From: an uncultured Treponema sp. | Lineage (GTDB): Bacteria > Spirochaetota > Spirochaetia > Treponematales > Treponemataceae | Length of the DNA stretch: 45,994 bases | Assembly (NCBI GenBank): GCA_937893155.1 | Contig: CALBGU010000039.1 | Span: 1 to 45,994, forward strand | Direction of reading: 5' to 3' | Shown: piece by piece, positions 22,914 to 30,749 of the stretch | Layout: each line of letters opens with the position of its first letter | Position numbering within the stretch: position 1 is the stretch's first letter | The notes under the pieces: model-generated | Seen by the model: only the letters and a program-made list of their open reading frames with translations | What the model was told of the DNA's origin: nothing | Database searches by the model: none | Translations under genes and position numbers: made by a program

Positions 22914-24033
22914 AGAAAAAAGCGAAAAAATAGTGCGTGTGGAGCATTTGCGCCAGTATTTTGATGGCGGAAAATTTCGCGCGGTTGATGACATCAGTTT
23001 TGACATCAAAAAAGGCGAAGTGCTAGGTCTTGTGGGCGAATCGGGCTGCGGCAAAACGACGACAGGGCGGTCGATAATCAAGCTCTACGACATTACGGGC
23101 GGGAATATTTACTTCAAGGGTATTCGCATTAACGCCGGTTTGCGCGATTACACCGACGAAATGGAAAAAGCGCGAAAAATTGCCGCGGCGTTTATCGCTG
23201 ATGCAAAACAACGGGGCGACAAAGCGGGCGAAGAAAACGCTCGGCGCGAACTCAAGGCGAAAATTGCAGCGCAGAAATCATTGCTGAAACAGGCTCTTTA
23301 CGACAAGAAAAATTGCGAAAAAATATGGCGGGAGCGCAATGGCGGCAAAAACGAACGGCTGATGACGAAAATCCAGATGATTTTTCAAGACCCCGTAACA
23401 TCGCTTGACCCGCGAATGACGGTGCGCGAGATTATTGCGGAGGGGCTTCGCATTCAGGGCGTAAAAGACGAAACGGCAATCACTGATGCGGTGAGTGATG
23501 TGCTCAAAACGGTGGGATTGGTGCCCGAGTACGCCGACCGCTATCCGCACGAGTTTTCTGGCGGGCAGCGGCAGCGCATTGGCATTGCACGCGCTATCGT
23601 GATGAGACCTGAGTTGATAATCGCCGATGAGCCAGTGAGCGCGCTTGATGTGTCCATAAAAGCGCAGGTCATCAATTTGCTCAACGACCTCAGAAAAAAT
23701 ATGGGACTGACGATTTTGTTTATTGCGCACGACCTTTCTGTTGTCAAATATTTTTCTGACCGCATTGCCGTGATGTATTTTGGAAAAATCGTGGAATTGG
23801 CTTCCTCGCAGGAACTGTTTTCGCGCCCGCTTCACCCGTACACGAAAAGCCTGCTGTCTGCCATTCCTCTGCCCGACCCGCATTACGAAAAAAGACGTGT
23901 GCGCATTGTCTATCAACCTTCTATCGACCACGATTATTCGGAAGAAAAACCGACGTTCCGCGAGGTGTTTCCCGGTCATTTTGTGAGTTGCAACAGCGCA
24001 GAAGAAGCAGCATACAAGGCGGCTTCACAATGA
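22903..24033 (+). CDS. oppF: OppF-type ABC ATPase with a short coiled-coil insertion
   Basis: A 376-residue ATPase, partner of the OppD-like subunit. Walker A is GESGCGKT at 45-52, the Q-loop MIFQDPVTSLDPRMTV has Gln162, the signature is FSGGQRQRIGIARA, and Walker B is LIIADEPVSALD. Between Walker A and the Q-loop there are about 60 extra residues (about 78-150), rich in Lys, Glu and Ala and likely a helical hairpin (EEN ARRELKAKIAAQKSLLK). AGGGGG stands before the ATG, which overlaps the oppD stop by 11 bp. The C-terminal LHPYTKSLLSAIPLPDP is the Opp family signature. The next gene starts within its stop codon. Confidence 0.92.
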   Translation: MANEEKSEKIVRVEHLRQYFDGGKFRAVDDISFDIKKGEVLGLVGESGCGKTTTGRSIIKLYDITGGNIYFKGIRINAGLRDYTDEMEKARKIAAAFIADAKQRGDKAGEENARRELKAKIAAQKSLLKQALYDKKNCEKIWRERNGGKNERLMTKIQMIFQDPVTSLDPRMTVREIIAEGLRIQGVKDETAITDAVSDVLKTVGLVPEYADRYPHEFSGGQRQRIGIARAIVMRPELIIADEPVSALDVSIKAQVINLLNDLRKNMGLTILFIAHDLSVVKYFSDRIAVMYFGKIVELASSQELFSRPLHPYTKSLLSAIPLPDPHYEKRRVRIVYQPSIDHDYSEEKPTFREVFPGHFVSCNSAEEAAYKAASQ

Positions 24034-24443
24034 CCCTGTTTGCAAAAAAATGCGTGCCGTGGCTCATCACCTTTTTTGTGGCGGCTCTGATTGCGCTGTT
24101 GACGGCGCAGTATGAATCGGCGGTGCTATCGCGTTCGATGACGGACGCGGTGTTTTCGGCGACGCGAAAAATCAGCGACGGCTGTTTTGTTTCGGGCGCG
24201 CTGGCTCTTTCGCTGGGCGGACTCATCGCGATTGCCGAACACGGCGGGCTAGACGCGCTCAGATATGCGCTGTGGCGGCTTGGCGAGCGCATTCGGCACC
24301 CAAAAGTTGAGGAGCGCGCGGAAACCGAATCGTATTACGATTACGTTAAGGCTCGGCAGGAGCGGCAGAAAGCGCCGTGTGCGCATTTTCTCGGTGTCGG
24401 TGCGCTTTTTCTTGCCCTGTCGCTCATTTTTGCCCTCTTGTAG
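24030..24443 (+). CDS. DUF3899 family small membrane protein
   Basis: A 137-residue protein with three hydrophobic segments: VPWLITFFVAALIALLTA, SGALALSLGGLIAIAEHGGL and FLGVGALFLALSLIFALL. A charged stretch with SYYDYVKARQERQ joins the last two. This layout matches DUF3899, whose function I do not know. ATG 24030 overlaps the oppF stop (ATGA), so it is translationally coupled and probably works with the transporter. The frame is open upstream to 23988 inside oppF, but the overlap start is preferred. A 41.5-bp repeat array starts at its stop codon. Confidence 0.75.
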   Translation: MTLFAKKCVPWLITFFVAALIALLTAQYESAVLSRSMTDAVFSATRKISDGCFVSGALALSLGGLIAIAEHGGLDALRYALWRLGERIRHPKVEERAETESYYDYVKARQERQKAPCAHFLGVGALFLALSLIFALL

Positions 24444-24444
24444 C

Positions 24445-24766
24445 AGATTTTGAGATGCCGAATCGCCCGCCGTGCATCTTTCTTGTTTCGGCAATCGAGA
24501 TGAACAAAGGCGGAGGAAAAAAGAGTGCATCGGCAAAACCGCCGTTTTGAGATTTTGGCATTTTTTGCTTTCGGCGAAAGTGCCGAAAGGAGAATTTTGG
24601 ACTTTTCCGACTTCGGCAAAAGTGCCGAATGTCAAACTTGGATTATTCCGACTTCGGCGAAACTGCCGAATGGTCAAAAACGCATTTTTTTCAATTCGGC
24701 ACAAAATACAAAGCCCAAAAAACGCTTTTTTTGATTTCGGCAAAAGTGCCGAGAGTGAATTTTGGG
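24445..24766. repeat. Palindromic tandem array, period about 41.5 bp, eight units
   Basis: The core TTCGGCAAAAGTGCCGAA (variants in the loop) is a 6-bp dyad. Left arms start at 24487, 24529 (ATCGGC), 24570, 24612, 24653, 24695 and 24736; spacing alternates 42 and 41. A right half GCCGAA at 24457 is in phase for an eighth unit at 24445. Some units lost one arm. Text between cores is loosely related (GAATTTTGG, TTCCGAC). Because spacing alternates, the open frames through it cannot be one repetitive protein; I treat it as non-coding. It lies between the transporter operon and a decayed gene. Confidence 0.92.
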
Positions 24767-24844
24767 AACGCCGTTTGTTTTTTTGGAAAATACGGTCTTA
24801 AGGAATATCTTTTTAGCATTGACGCGCGTCGTCTTGCCGCTTTA

Positions 24845-25124
24845 ATGGGCAATGCGGGAATCCGTATGAGCGTGTTTCCGCATTTGTACGAAGACGGCGT
24901 GGGGAAATGAAAAAAAATCGCTGGTGCTTGATGCGGACGAAAGCGGTGCAACGGCAGAGCTAAAAAACACCTGTGCAACATACGGCGAGATTATGGACGC
25001 AATGGAGCGTGATAGCTCAATTTCTGACGAACTAAAATCGCTGGTGATACACAATGTTTTGAACGGACGCTGGTTTAGCGCGGAACTCGACGCGCGCTAC
25101 CGCACTGCTGATTTGTGGCAATAG
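24845..25124 (+). pseudogene. Frameshifted remnant of an unknown gene
   Basis: Two plus-strand frames join into one plausible protein. The first reads MGNAGIRMSVFPHLYEDGVG and stops at 24910; one frame over, KSLVLDADESGATAELKNTC continues to 25124. The switch occurs at GGGGAAATGAAAAAAAA, where loss of one G would restore a single frame. The upstream frame is open further left (EYLFSIDARRLAAL). I do not recognise the protein. It may be a real frameshift, a sequencing error, or two unrelated open frames. No good ribosome site is seen for either part. Confidence 0.4.
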
Positions 25125-25147
25125 CGCTGAAAAATCTGTTTTGGCGA

Positions 25148-25189
25148 AACACCGTGCGCGCTGTCGTTCTCGTTCTATCGTACGGTGTT
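25148..25189. repeat. Inverted repeat upstream of the orphan gene
   Basis: AACACCGT at 25148-25155 and ACGGTGTT at 25182-25189 are perfect 8-bp arms 26 nt apart. The right arm runs into the -35 element of the next promoter. It could be an activator or repressor site. Confidence 0.5.
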
Positions 25190-25216
25190 GAAAAAAAAGC
25201 GTCGGACAGATAGAAT
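25188..25216 (+). promoter_or_regulatory. Sigma70-type promoter of the orphan gene
   Basis: TTGAAA at 25188-25193, a 17-nt spacer, and TAGAAT at 25211-25216. The predicted start is near 25223. Confidence 0.75.
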
Positions 25217-25229
25217 AGGCGTTATTCTA
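25211..25229. promoter_or_regulatory. Operator-like palindrome over the -10 element
   Basis: TAGAATA at 25211-25217 and TATTCTA at 25223-25229 are perfect 7-bp arms around GGCGT. The dyad covers the -10 box and predicted start, the usual place for a repressor. Confidence 0.65.
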
Positions 25230-25240
25230 CGGAGGTAAAA

Positions 25241-27181
25241 ATGGCAAAATGGGGTAGCGCGTATTTTTTGGAAGAAAAAGTGGACATACAGACGATGTGG
25301 TCGCTTATTCTGCAGGGATTTAAAGATTTTTTGCCGATTGGATTTCCCGAAAAAGTTCCCGAAAATTTCTTTTTTAAGCGGGACGATTTCGTTTTTTCGT
25401 GGGACAACTCGGACGATTCCGATTTGGTTCTGACGGATTTAGATTTTTCAATAAAAATCGACGGCAAAGAAGACGAGTTTACGCTGGTGTACGAAAAAAA
25501 TTCCACGCTGCCGATGTTTAAGCAAAAAATACGCCGTCTTATCGTGCGCGAAGAATATAAGGGCGATGGATTGCCGCTGTGCTGTTCGATTATGCCGCTG
25601 TTAAAATCGCGTGTGCCCAAACTGTTTGTGCTGGACCGAATCCGCGACGAAAAATGGCGGATTTACAAAGCGTATCCCGGCATTCGCGAGCAGCAAAAAA
25701 AGAAAAAAGAAGCCGAAACAACGGTTCAAATCGATTTCGACAAAATCGCAAAGATGGATTTTTCGTCCGACCAAAAAAATATGCGCCCGGAATTTTTGAG
25801 CAAATACGATTCTCTGGAAGCCCTGCGCTCCTCGTATGTCAAGCCGAAAGAAGAGGCAGAAGAGGTTCTTGACGAAAAAGAGGCAAAGCAAAAAGCATTC
25901 GATGAAAATTTCTTTTTGATAAAGGGCATCACGTTTTACGCAGACATTCACGACCAATTTTGGTTTGATGAATCGTGGATTCGGCGTTTTTGCAGCGAGA
26001 TGTGGTTTTTGAATGCGCATTACAATCAGTATGTGGGCGCGCGGACGTATGTAAAAAATATGTTTCTGGCGATGAATCCGCTGTATGTGAAATGGAATGC
26101 GAAACGCCACAAGTCCAAGGAGTCGGTTGACGCGGTGAACAAGTGCATTGAGGACGGCTTGGAGAAAGTGTTTGAGACTGACCCGAATATGTGGCGGGAC
26201 GAAGCGCATATTTTGGTGATGATTTCTGACAAAGAGGTTATTCTCACAAAAAGCAATACGAAATATGCGACGTACGAAGAGTTCCGCGATTCTATTGTGG
26301 GGGTAATCGAGTTTGATGAAGATACGTTTTACAATCACGTCAACACGCGGTTTGCGGGGCAGGATTTGGTTCGCGACGATGAGGAAGTGCCGATTGCGGT
26401 GAAGCAGAAAGTCAACGAGTTTTTGTCTGAGCATAAACTTGATGCGCCGACGGTTTCAAAGTTGAGAAAAGATTTGGAGACGATAAAAGCGGAAAACGAG
26501 GAGCTGAAAAAAGCCGCCGCCGAAGCAAAAAAACAGCACGAAGACGAGATTTCAGAGCTGGAACAAAAATTGCGCAATGCGGCATTGCCGGCGGCAACAC
26601 TCGCGCAAAGCAATGATGCGTACGAAAAGGACATTGCGGACTTAAAGCAATCGCTCAAGGAACGCGAGGCGGAAAATAAGCAGCTCAAAGACCGCATTGC
26701 CCAGCTCGAGCAATCGCTTTTTAGCCGCGTGAGCGAGAGCGAAGACGATGCGATAACGCTGCGAGTGCCTGCGAGTGTAAAGCCTCTGTTCAAAGATGAG
26801 CTGTCGGATTATCTGTTTGCAATGCTGTACGGTGCGCTTGAAAAGGATTTGGAATCTCTGCCGCACAATCGTGCCGACGAAGTGAACCGCAAGCGCGATG
26901 TGCTTCAGGATATTTTGGAGAGGCGGGAGTTCAAAACCGAAAATTGCGAGACAATGCAAAAAATTGAGCGAATCTCAACGCTGCTCAAAAGCGACGCAAA
27001 ATCGCCGCTTGATTTGCTTTTGTCTGAAGGCATTGTGAAAGTGGAAGGCGCAAAAAATCACCCGAAATATTATTTTTACGACGAAAAATATCAGATGACC
27101 GTCGCTGGCACTCCGAGCGATATTGCGGTGGCGTGGCGGCAGTTGAGCAATCTGGAAAAATGCTTCTTTTTGCTACAGTAA
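25241..27181 (+). CDS. Orphan 646-residue protein with central coiled coil
   Basis: I do not recognise this protein. ACGGAGGT lies 6 nt before the ATG. It has no signal peptide or membrane segment, so it is cytoplasmic. Residues about 1-390 look globular and rich in aromatic and charged residues (MAKWGSAYFLEEKVDIQTMW, HDQFWFDESWIRRFCSEMWF). Residues about 405-510 form a coiled coil (LRKDLETIKAENEELKKAAA; LKEREAENKQLKDRIAQLEQ). The last 130 residues (LSDYLFAMLYGALEKDLESL, then HPKYYFYDEKYQMTVAGTPS) form a compact C-terminal domain ending NLEKCFFLLQ. It stands alone, with its own promoter and a palindrome over the -10 box. No nuclease, kinase or NTPase motif is evident. Structural or toxin-like roles are equally unproven. 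Confidence 0.85.
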   Translation: MAKWGSAYFLEEKVDIQTMWSLILQGFKDFLPIGFPEKVPENFFFKRDDFVFSWDNSDDSDLVLTDLDFSIKIDGKEDEFTLVYEKNSTLPMFKQKIRRLIVREEYKGDGLPLCCSIMPLLKSRVPKLFVLDRIRDEKWRIYKAYPGIREQQKKKKEAETTVQIDFDKIAKMDFSSDQKNMRPEFLSKYDSLEALRSSYVKPKEEAEEVLDEKEAKQKAFDENFFLIKGITFYADIHDQFWFDESWIRRFCSEMWFLNAHYNQYVGARTYVKNMFLAMNPLYVKWNAKRHKSKESVDAVNKCIEDGLEKVFETDPNMWRDEAHILVMISDKEVILTKSNTKYATYEEFRDSIVGVIEFDEDTFYNHVNTRFAGQDLVRDDEEVPIAVKQKVNEFLSEHKLDAPTVSKLRKDLETIKAENEELKKAAAEAKKQHEDEISELEQKLRNAALPAATLAQSNDAYEKDIADLKQSLKEREAENKQLKDRIAQLEQSLFSRVSESEDDAITLRVPASVKPLFKDELSDYLFAMLYGALEKDLESLPHNRADEVNRKRDVLQDILERREFKTENCETMQKIERISTLLKSDAKSPLDLLLSEGIVKVEGAKNHPKYYFYDEKYQMTVAGTPSDIAVAWRQLSNLEKCFFLLQ

Positions 27182-27200
27182 TGATTTTCGGGACTGGAAA

Positions 27201-27235
27201 AACAGCATACCTTTTTCTTGAAAATGTATGCTGTT
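27201..27235. terminator. Bidirectional terminator
   Basis: AACAGCATAC at 27201-27210 pairs perfectly with GTATGCTGTT at 27226-27235 around a 15-nt loop. On the minus strand the stem runs into TTTTT, ending the lipoprotein transcript; it also lies 20 bp after the orphan gene on the plus strand. Confidence 0.8.
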
Positions 27236-27245
27236 AAAAATGCGG

Positions 27246-27650
27246 TTATTCTTTTGCTGTTTTTTGTTTTTTCTGCGGGATTTTTGCCAAATCGCTTTCT
27301 GCCATTTTTTGATACGAGCCGGAAAGCGAGCCTGCGGGCATATTTCGGTAGATTTCGATGACTTCCTGCAAAATCGGTTCGGCTTTTTCCCATTTGTGTT
27401 TTTTAATGTAGATATGCGCCGCTTCGTATCGCGCAATGACGTAGGTTTCGGCGTCTGCGCCAAAGCGCTCGGCAAGCAAATCGTAGTAGGCGAGGGCTTT
27501 TCGGGCGGAACCGTGGTCGTAGGCGTTCTGTGCATCGCGGAGCAATTCTTGCGGCGTGATGTCATCGGGGACATTTTTTACAGACTGACAAGAGACAAAA
27601 AGTACGGCGGAACAAAGTACCGCGGCTGTTATAAATCTTGAATGTTTCAT
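27246..27650 (-). CDS. TPR-like lipoprotein
   Basis: A 134-residue exported protein. MKHSRFITAAVLCSAVLFVS followed by C is a lipoprotein signal with Cys21. The mature part carries two helical TPR-like units: LLRDAQNAYDHGSARKALAY and ARYEAAHIYIKKHKWEKAEP. It ends in a Lys/Gln-rich tail. It resembles the start of BamD-like outer-membrane assembly lipoproteins but is much shorter, so an adaptor role is a cautious guess. No ribosome site precedes the ATG; an extended -10 element 6 nt upstream suggests a leaderless mRNA. The gene is divergent from argC. Confidence 0.78.
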   Translation of the reverse strand: MKHSRFITAAVLCSAVLFVSCQSVKNVPDDITPQELLRDAQNAYDHGSARKALAYYDLLAERFGADAETYVIARYEAAHIYIKKHKWEKAEPILQEVIEIYRNMPAGSLSGSYQKMAESDLAKIPQKKQKTAKE

Positions 27651-27656
27651 ATCAGT

Positions 27657-27665
27657 AGTGTATCA
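27657..27665 (-). promoter_or_regulatory. Extended -10 promoter, leaderless
   Basis: On the minus strand TGATACACT gives TG-N-TACACT. The -35 region is poor. The predicted start coincides with the A of the ATG at 27650. Confidence 0.5.
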
Positions 27666-27727
27666 TTTTAAGAGATAAAAATACAGCCCGAAGAGCAGAT
27701 TTTTGCGGGCGTTTTGGAGGACAAATG

Positions 27728-28774
27728 ATGAAAGTCGGAATTATTGGCGCAACTGGATACGCTGGTGTGGAACTCGTTCGGATTTTGCTTAAACATTCGG
27801 GCGTGGAACAGCTTTTTTTAAGCTCGGTGAGTTTTGAGGGCAAGAACATTACGGAAGTCTATCCGAACTTACTCGGGCAGCTTGCGGGCAAGACGGACGG
27901 GCTTTTGATAAACGCCGAGCGCGTGTTGGAGTCGTCCGACGTGGTGTTTGCGGCACTGCCGAACGGGCTTGCCGAGCCGTATGCGCTTTATTGCGTGGAG
28001 CACGGCAAAAAATTTATCGATTTGAGCGCGGATTTCCGCTTCGGCACGGACGAGGCAACGTATGTGGCGTATTACAAAAAGCCGTGGGAGCACAAAGAAT
28101 TGCACGAACAGGCGGTATACGGGCTTCCCGAGATGAACCGCGAGCAGATTAAGAATGCCCAGATTATCGGAAACCCGGGCTGTTATGTTACGGCGAGCAC
28201 ACTTGCGCTTCTGCCTGCGCTCAAGGCGGGAATTGCAGACACGAATCTGATTATCGTGGACGCAAAAAGCGGCGTTACGGGCGCGGGACGAAATCCCACG
28301 ATGACGAACCAGTTTTGTGAGTGCGGAGAAAGTTTTAGTGCGTACAAAGTGGGCGCTCATCGACACCAGCCTGAAATTGCACGGAACTGCGCCGCGGCTT
28401 CGGGTAAGCAAACAGGTGTGATTTTTACGCCGCATTTGATTCCGCAAAACCGCGGTATTTTGTCGACGGTATATGTGCAGTTGACGCGCAAGGTGTCTGG
28501 TGCGGAAATCCGAAAAATGTACGAGGATTTTTATCGCGATGAGCCGTTTGTGCGCTTTTTGCCTGACGGTGTGTCTCCGACGACCCGCAGTGTACGATAC
28601 ACGAATTTCTGCGACATTCAGGCGTATGTGGTCAATGGCGGCAAAACGCTCGAAATCGTGTCGGTCATCGACAATATGGTGAAGGGAAGTGCGGGGCAGG
28701 CGACGCAGAATATGAATCTGATGTGTGGTTTTGCCGAAACGCAGGGCATCGACTTCGTTCCGACGGCGTTCTAA
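27728..28774 (+). CDS. argC: N-acetyl-gamma-glutamyl-phosphate reductase
   Basis: A 348-residue NADPH-dependent dehydrogenase of arginine biosynthesis; it reduces N-acetylglutamyl 5-phosphate to the semialdehyde. KVGIIGATGYAGVELVRILL is the N-terminal dinucleotide-binding motif. The catalytic Cys152 lies in IIGNPGCYVTASTLALLPAL. VDAKSGVTGAGR and the C-terminal VIDNMVKGSAGQATQNMNLM are ArgC signatures. GGAGG at 27716-27720 favours ATG 27728 over 27725. No other arginine gene is in the window; glpK follows after a single base, an unusual pairing. Confidence 0.95.
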   Translation: MKVGIIGATGYAGVELVRILLKHSGVEQLFLSSVSFEGKNITEVYPNLLGQLAGKTDGLLINAERVLESSDVVFAALPNGLAEPYALYCVEHGKKFIDLSADFRFGTDEATYVAYYKKPWEHKELHEQAVYGLPEMNREQIKNAQIIGNPGCYVTASTLALLPALKAGIADTNLIIVDAKSGVTGAGRNPTMTNQFCECGESFSAYKVGAHRHQPEIARNCAAASGKQTGVIFTPHLIPQNRGILSTVYVQLTRKVSGAEIRKMYEDFYRDEPFVRFLPDGVSPTTRSVRYTNFCDIQAYVVNGGKTLEIVSVIDNMVKGSAGQATQNMNLMCGFAETQGIDFVPTAF

Positions 28775-28775
28775 T

Positions 28776-30269
28776 ATGGAAAAATTCGTTCTTGCGATAG
28801 ACCAAGGCACGACGAGTTCTCGCGCGGTGATTTTTAACAGACAACTGCACAAAATCGCCGCGGCGCAACGCGAGTTTCCGCAGCATTTTCCGCTTCCAGG
28901 TTGGGTTGAGCACAATCCGTATGATATTCTCCGAAGCGTTTTATCGGTGATTAACGAAGCGATTGTGAAAGCGGGGATTGCGGCTGAGCAGATTGCGGCG
29001 GTGGGAATTTCAAACCAGCGAGAAACCGTGGTGCTGTGGGACAAAGACACGGGCAGACCTGTGTGTCCCGCGATTGTGTGGCAGTGCAGGCGCACGGCGG
29101 AAATGGCTGATGCGCTCATTGCAGGCGGCTACGGCGAGAAAATTCAGGCAAAAACGGGGCTGTTTCCCGACGCATATTTTTCGGGCACAAAGATAAAATG
29201 GATTTTGGACAACATCTCCGGTGTTCGTTCGCGTGCTGAAAGCGGAAAAATCCTTGCAGGCACGATTGATTCGTGGCTTATCTGGAACTTGAGCGGCAAA
29301 AAGGCGCACGTTACGGACTTTACCAACGCGAGTCGCACTATGCTCTTCAATATCCACACGCTTGCATGGGACGATGAGCTTTTGCAGTTGCTTTCGATTC
29401 CCAAAAGCGTCCTTCCCGAAGTGCGCGATACGTCGGGCGTGTTTGCGCTGACCGACAAGAATATCTGTGGCTTTGAGGCGCCGATTTCTGCGGCGGTGGG
29501 CGACCAGCAATCTGCGCTTTTTGGGCAGAGCTGTTTTAACACGGGCGACACGAAAGTAACGTACGGCACGGGGTGCTTTTTGCTGATGAACACGGGCAAA
29601 AGCGCGGTGAGTTCCAAGCACAAATTGCTTACTACGATTGCGCTCGGTGCGAAAGACGGCGTGGAATATGCGCTTGAGGGCAGCGTTTTTATGGGCGGCG
29701 CGCTGATAAAATGGCTGCGCGACCAGTTGGGCATAATCCAGAGTGCGCACGAGGTGGACACACTTGCCGAAAGCGTGGAAAATTCGGGTGGCGTGGTGGT
29801 TGTGCCTGCGTTTACGGGGCTGGGGGCGCCGTACTGGGATTCTTATGCGCGCGGTACGATTTTGGGGCTGACGCGTGGCACAAACAAAGCGCATATTTGC
29901 CGCGCGGTGCTGGAAGCGATTGCGTTTCAGGTCAAAGACGAGCTGGTGTGTATGCAAGAGGATTCGGGGATAAAACTGCCGTCGCTCAAGGTGGACGGCG
30001 GCGCGTGTGTGAGCAATTTGCTGCTGCAATTTCAGGCGGATATTCTCAACACGCCGATTTATCGCCCTGAAAACACGGAATCAAGTGTTACGGGGGCGGC
30101 TTTTCTTGCGGGATTGGCGACGGGTTTTTGGGCAAATCGCGAAGAAATTCGCTCGGCGTGGCGGGTTGAGCAGGTTTTTACGCCGGGAATGGACGAAGAC
30201 GAGCGCAATGAGCGGTATTCGTTGTGGAAACGCGCGGTTGAACGCTCTCGTTCGTGGCAAATGCCGTAA
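28776..30269 (+). CDS. glpK: Glycerol kinase
   Basis: A 497-residue FGGY kinase making sn-glycerol 3-phosphate from glycerol. FVLAIDQGTTSSRAVIFN is the N-terminal ATP motif; SNQRETVVLWDKDTGRP, NASRTMLFNIHTLAWD and GDQQSALFGQSCFNTGDTK are glycerol-kinase hallmarks, the last containing the catalytic Asp. ATG 28776 is one base after the argC stop. The frame is open further upstream inside argC, but the homology starts here. No clear ribosome site is seen, so translation is probably coupled to argC. No glpF, glpA or glpD is nearby. Confidence 0.95.
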   Translation: MEKFVLAIDQGTTSSRAVIFNRQLHKIAAAQREFPQHFPLPGWVEHNPYDILRSVLSVINEAIVKAGIAAEQIAAVGISNQRETVVLWDKDTGRPVCPAIVWQCRRTAEMADALIAGGYGEKIQAKTGLFPDAYFSGTKIKWILDNISGVRSRAESGKILAGTIDSWLIWNLSGKKAHVTDFTNASRTMLFNIHTLAWDDELLQLLSIPKSVLPEVRDTSGVFALTDKNICGFEAPISAAVGDQQSALFGQSCFNTGDTKVTYGTGCFLLMNTGKSAVSSKHKLLTTIALGAKDGVEYALEGSVFMGGALIKWLRDQLGIIQSAHEVDTLAESVENSGGVVVVPAFTGLGAPYWDSYARGTILGLTRGTNKAHICRAVLEAIAFQVKDELVCMQEDSGIKLPSLKVDGGACVSNLLLQFQADILNTPIYRPENTESSVTGAAFLAGLATGFWANREEIRSAWRVEQVFTPGMDEDERNERYSLWKRAVERSRSWQMP

Positions 30270-30367
30270 AAAAGTGGTGTTACAGAATGTATGCTGATAA
30301 AAGAATGTGTTATGATGAACTCGTTTCTGCATTTCGTTTAATCTGAATCAAGTTTGGAATGACAAAT

Positions 30368-30394
30368 CTGCAAAAATCAGCATACTTTTTGCAG
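30368..30394. terminator. Bidirectional terminator between glpK and the minus-strand run
   Basis: CTGCAAAAA at 30368-30376 pairs with TTTTTGCAG at 30386-30394 around TCAGCATAC. A related GTATGCTGAT sits at 30289-30298 and could pair with ATCAGCATAC at 30376-30385 as an alternative fold. It would end both converging operons. Confidence 0.7.
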
Positions 30395-30404
30395 AGTCGA
30401 AGTT

Positions 30405-30749
30405 TTATTCGTCTGCGCTGACGGATTTTGTCTGTCGTCTTTTGAATTTGACTGCCGTGCCGTATGCGATGATTTCTGCCGCACCGTCCATCACGGAAGA
30501 TGAGCCGTATCGCACGCCGACGATTGCGTCTGCGCCGAGTTCTTCCGCTTCGTCAACCATTCGCTTTGTGGCAATCGAGCGGGCTTCTTCTATCATATCG
30601 GTGTAGCTGTCCAATTCGCCGCCAACCAACGTTTTCAAACCTGAAAACCAGTCGTGAAAATAATCTTTCGATTGCACGATTGTTCCTTGAACGAGTCCTA
30701 ATACTTCCAGCGTTTTTCCGGGTATGGCGTCAATAGTTGCGAGAATCAT
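30405..30749 (-). CDS. UPF0145 / YbjQ-type protein
   Basis: A 114-residue cytoplasmic protein. GLVQGTIVQSKDYFHDWFSG, ARSIATKRMVDEAEELGADA and IVGVRYGSS are the family pattern of UPF0145 (putative heavy-metal-binding, pentameric). AAAGGAG before the ATG at 30749 on the minus strand decides against the longer frame from 30767. It overlaps the end of the small membrane protein gene by 20 bp. Last gene of the long minus-strand run; function unproven in the family. Confidence 0.88.
   Translation of the reverse strand: MILATIDAIPGKTLEVLGLVQGTIVQSKDYFHDWFSGLKTLVGGELDSYTDMIEEARSIATKRMVDEAEELGADAIVGVRYGSSSVMDGAAEIIAYGTAVKFKRRQTKSVSADE

Noticed and set aside
24249..24743. Minus-strand frame of 164 codons
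   Set aside because: It runs antisense through the DUF3899 gene and the repeat array and has no family resemblance.
24525..24910. Plus-strand proteins with repeated FGKSAE motif
   Set aside because: The repeat spacing alternates 41 and 42 bp, so each frame loses the motif after one or two units. No ribosome site fits. Treated as chance frames through a non-coding array.
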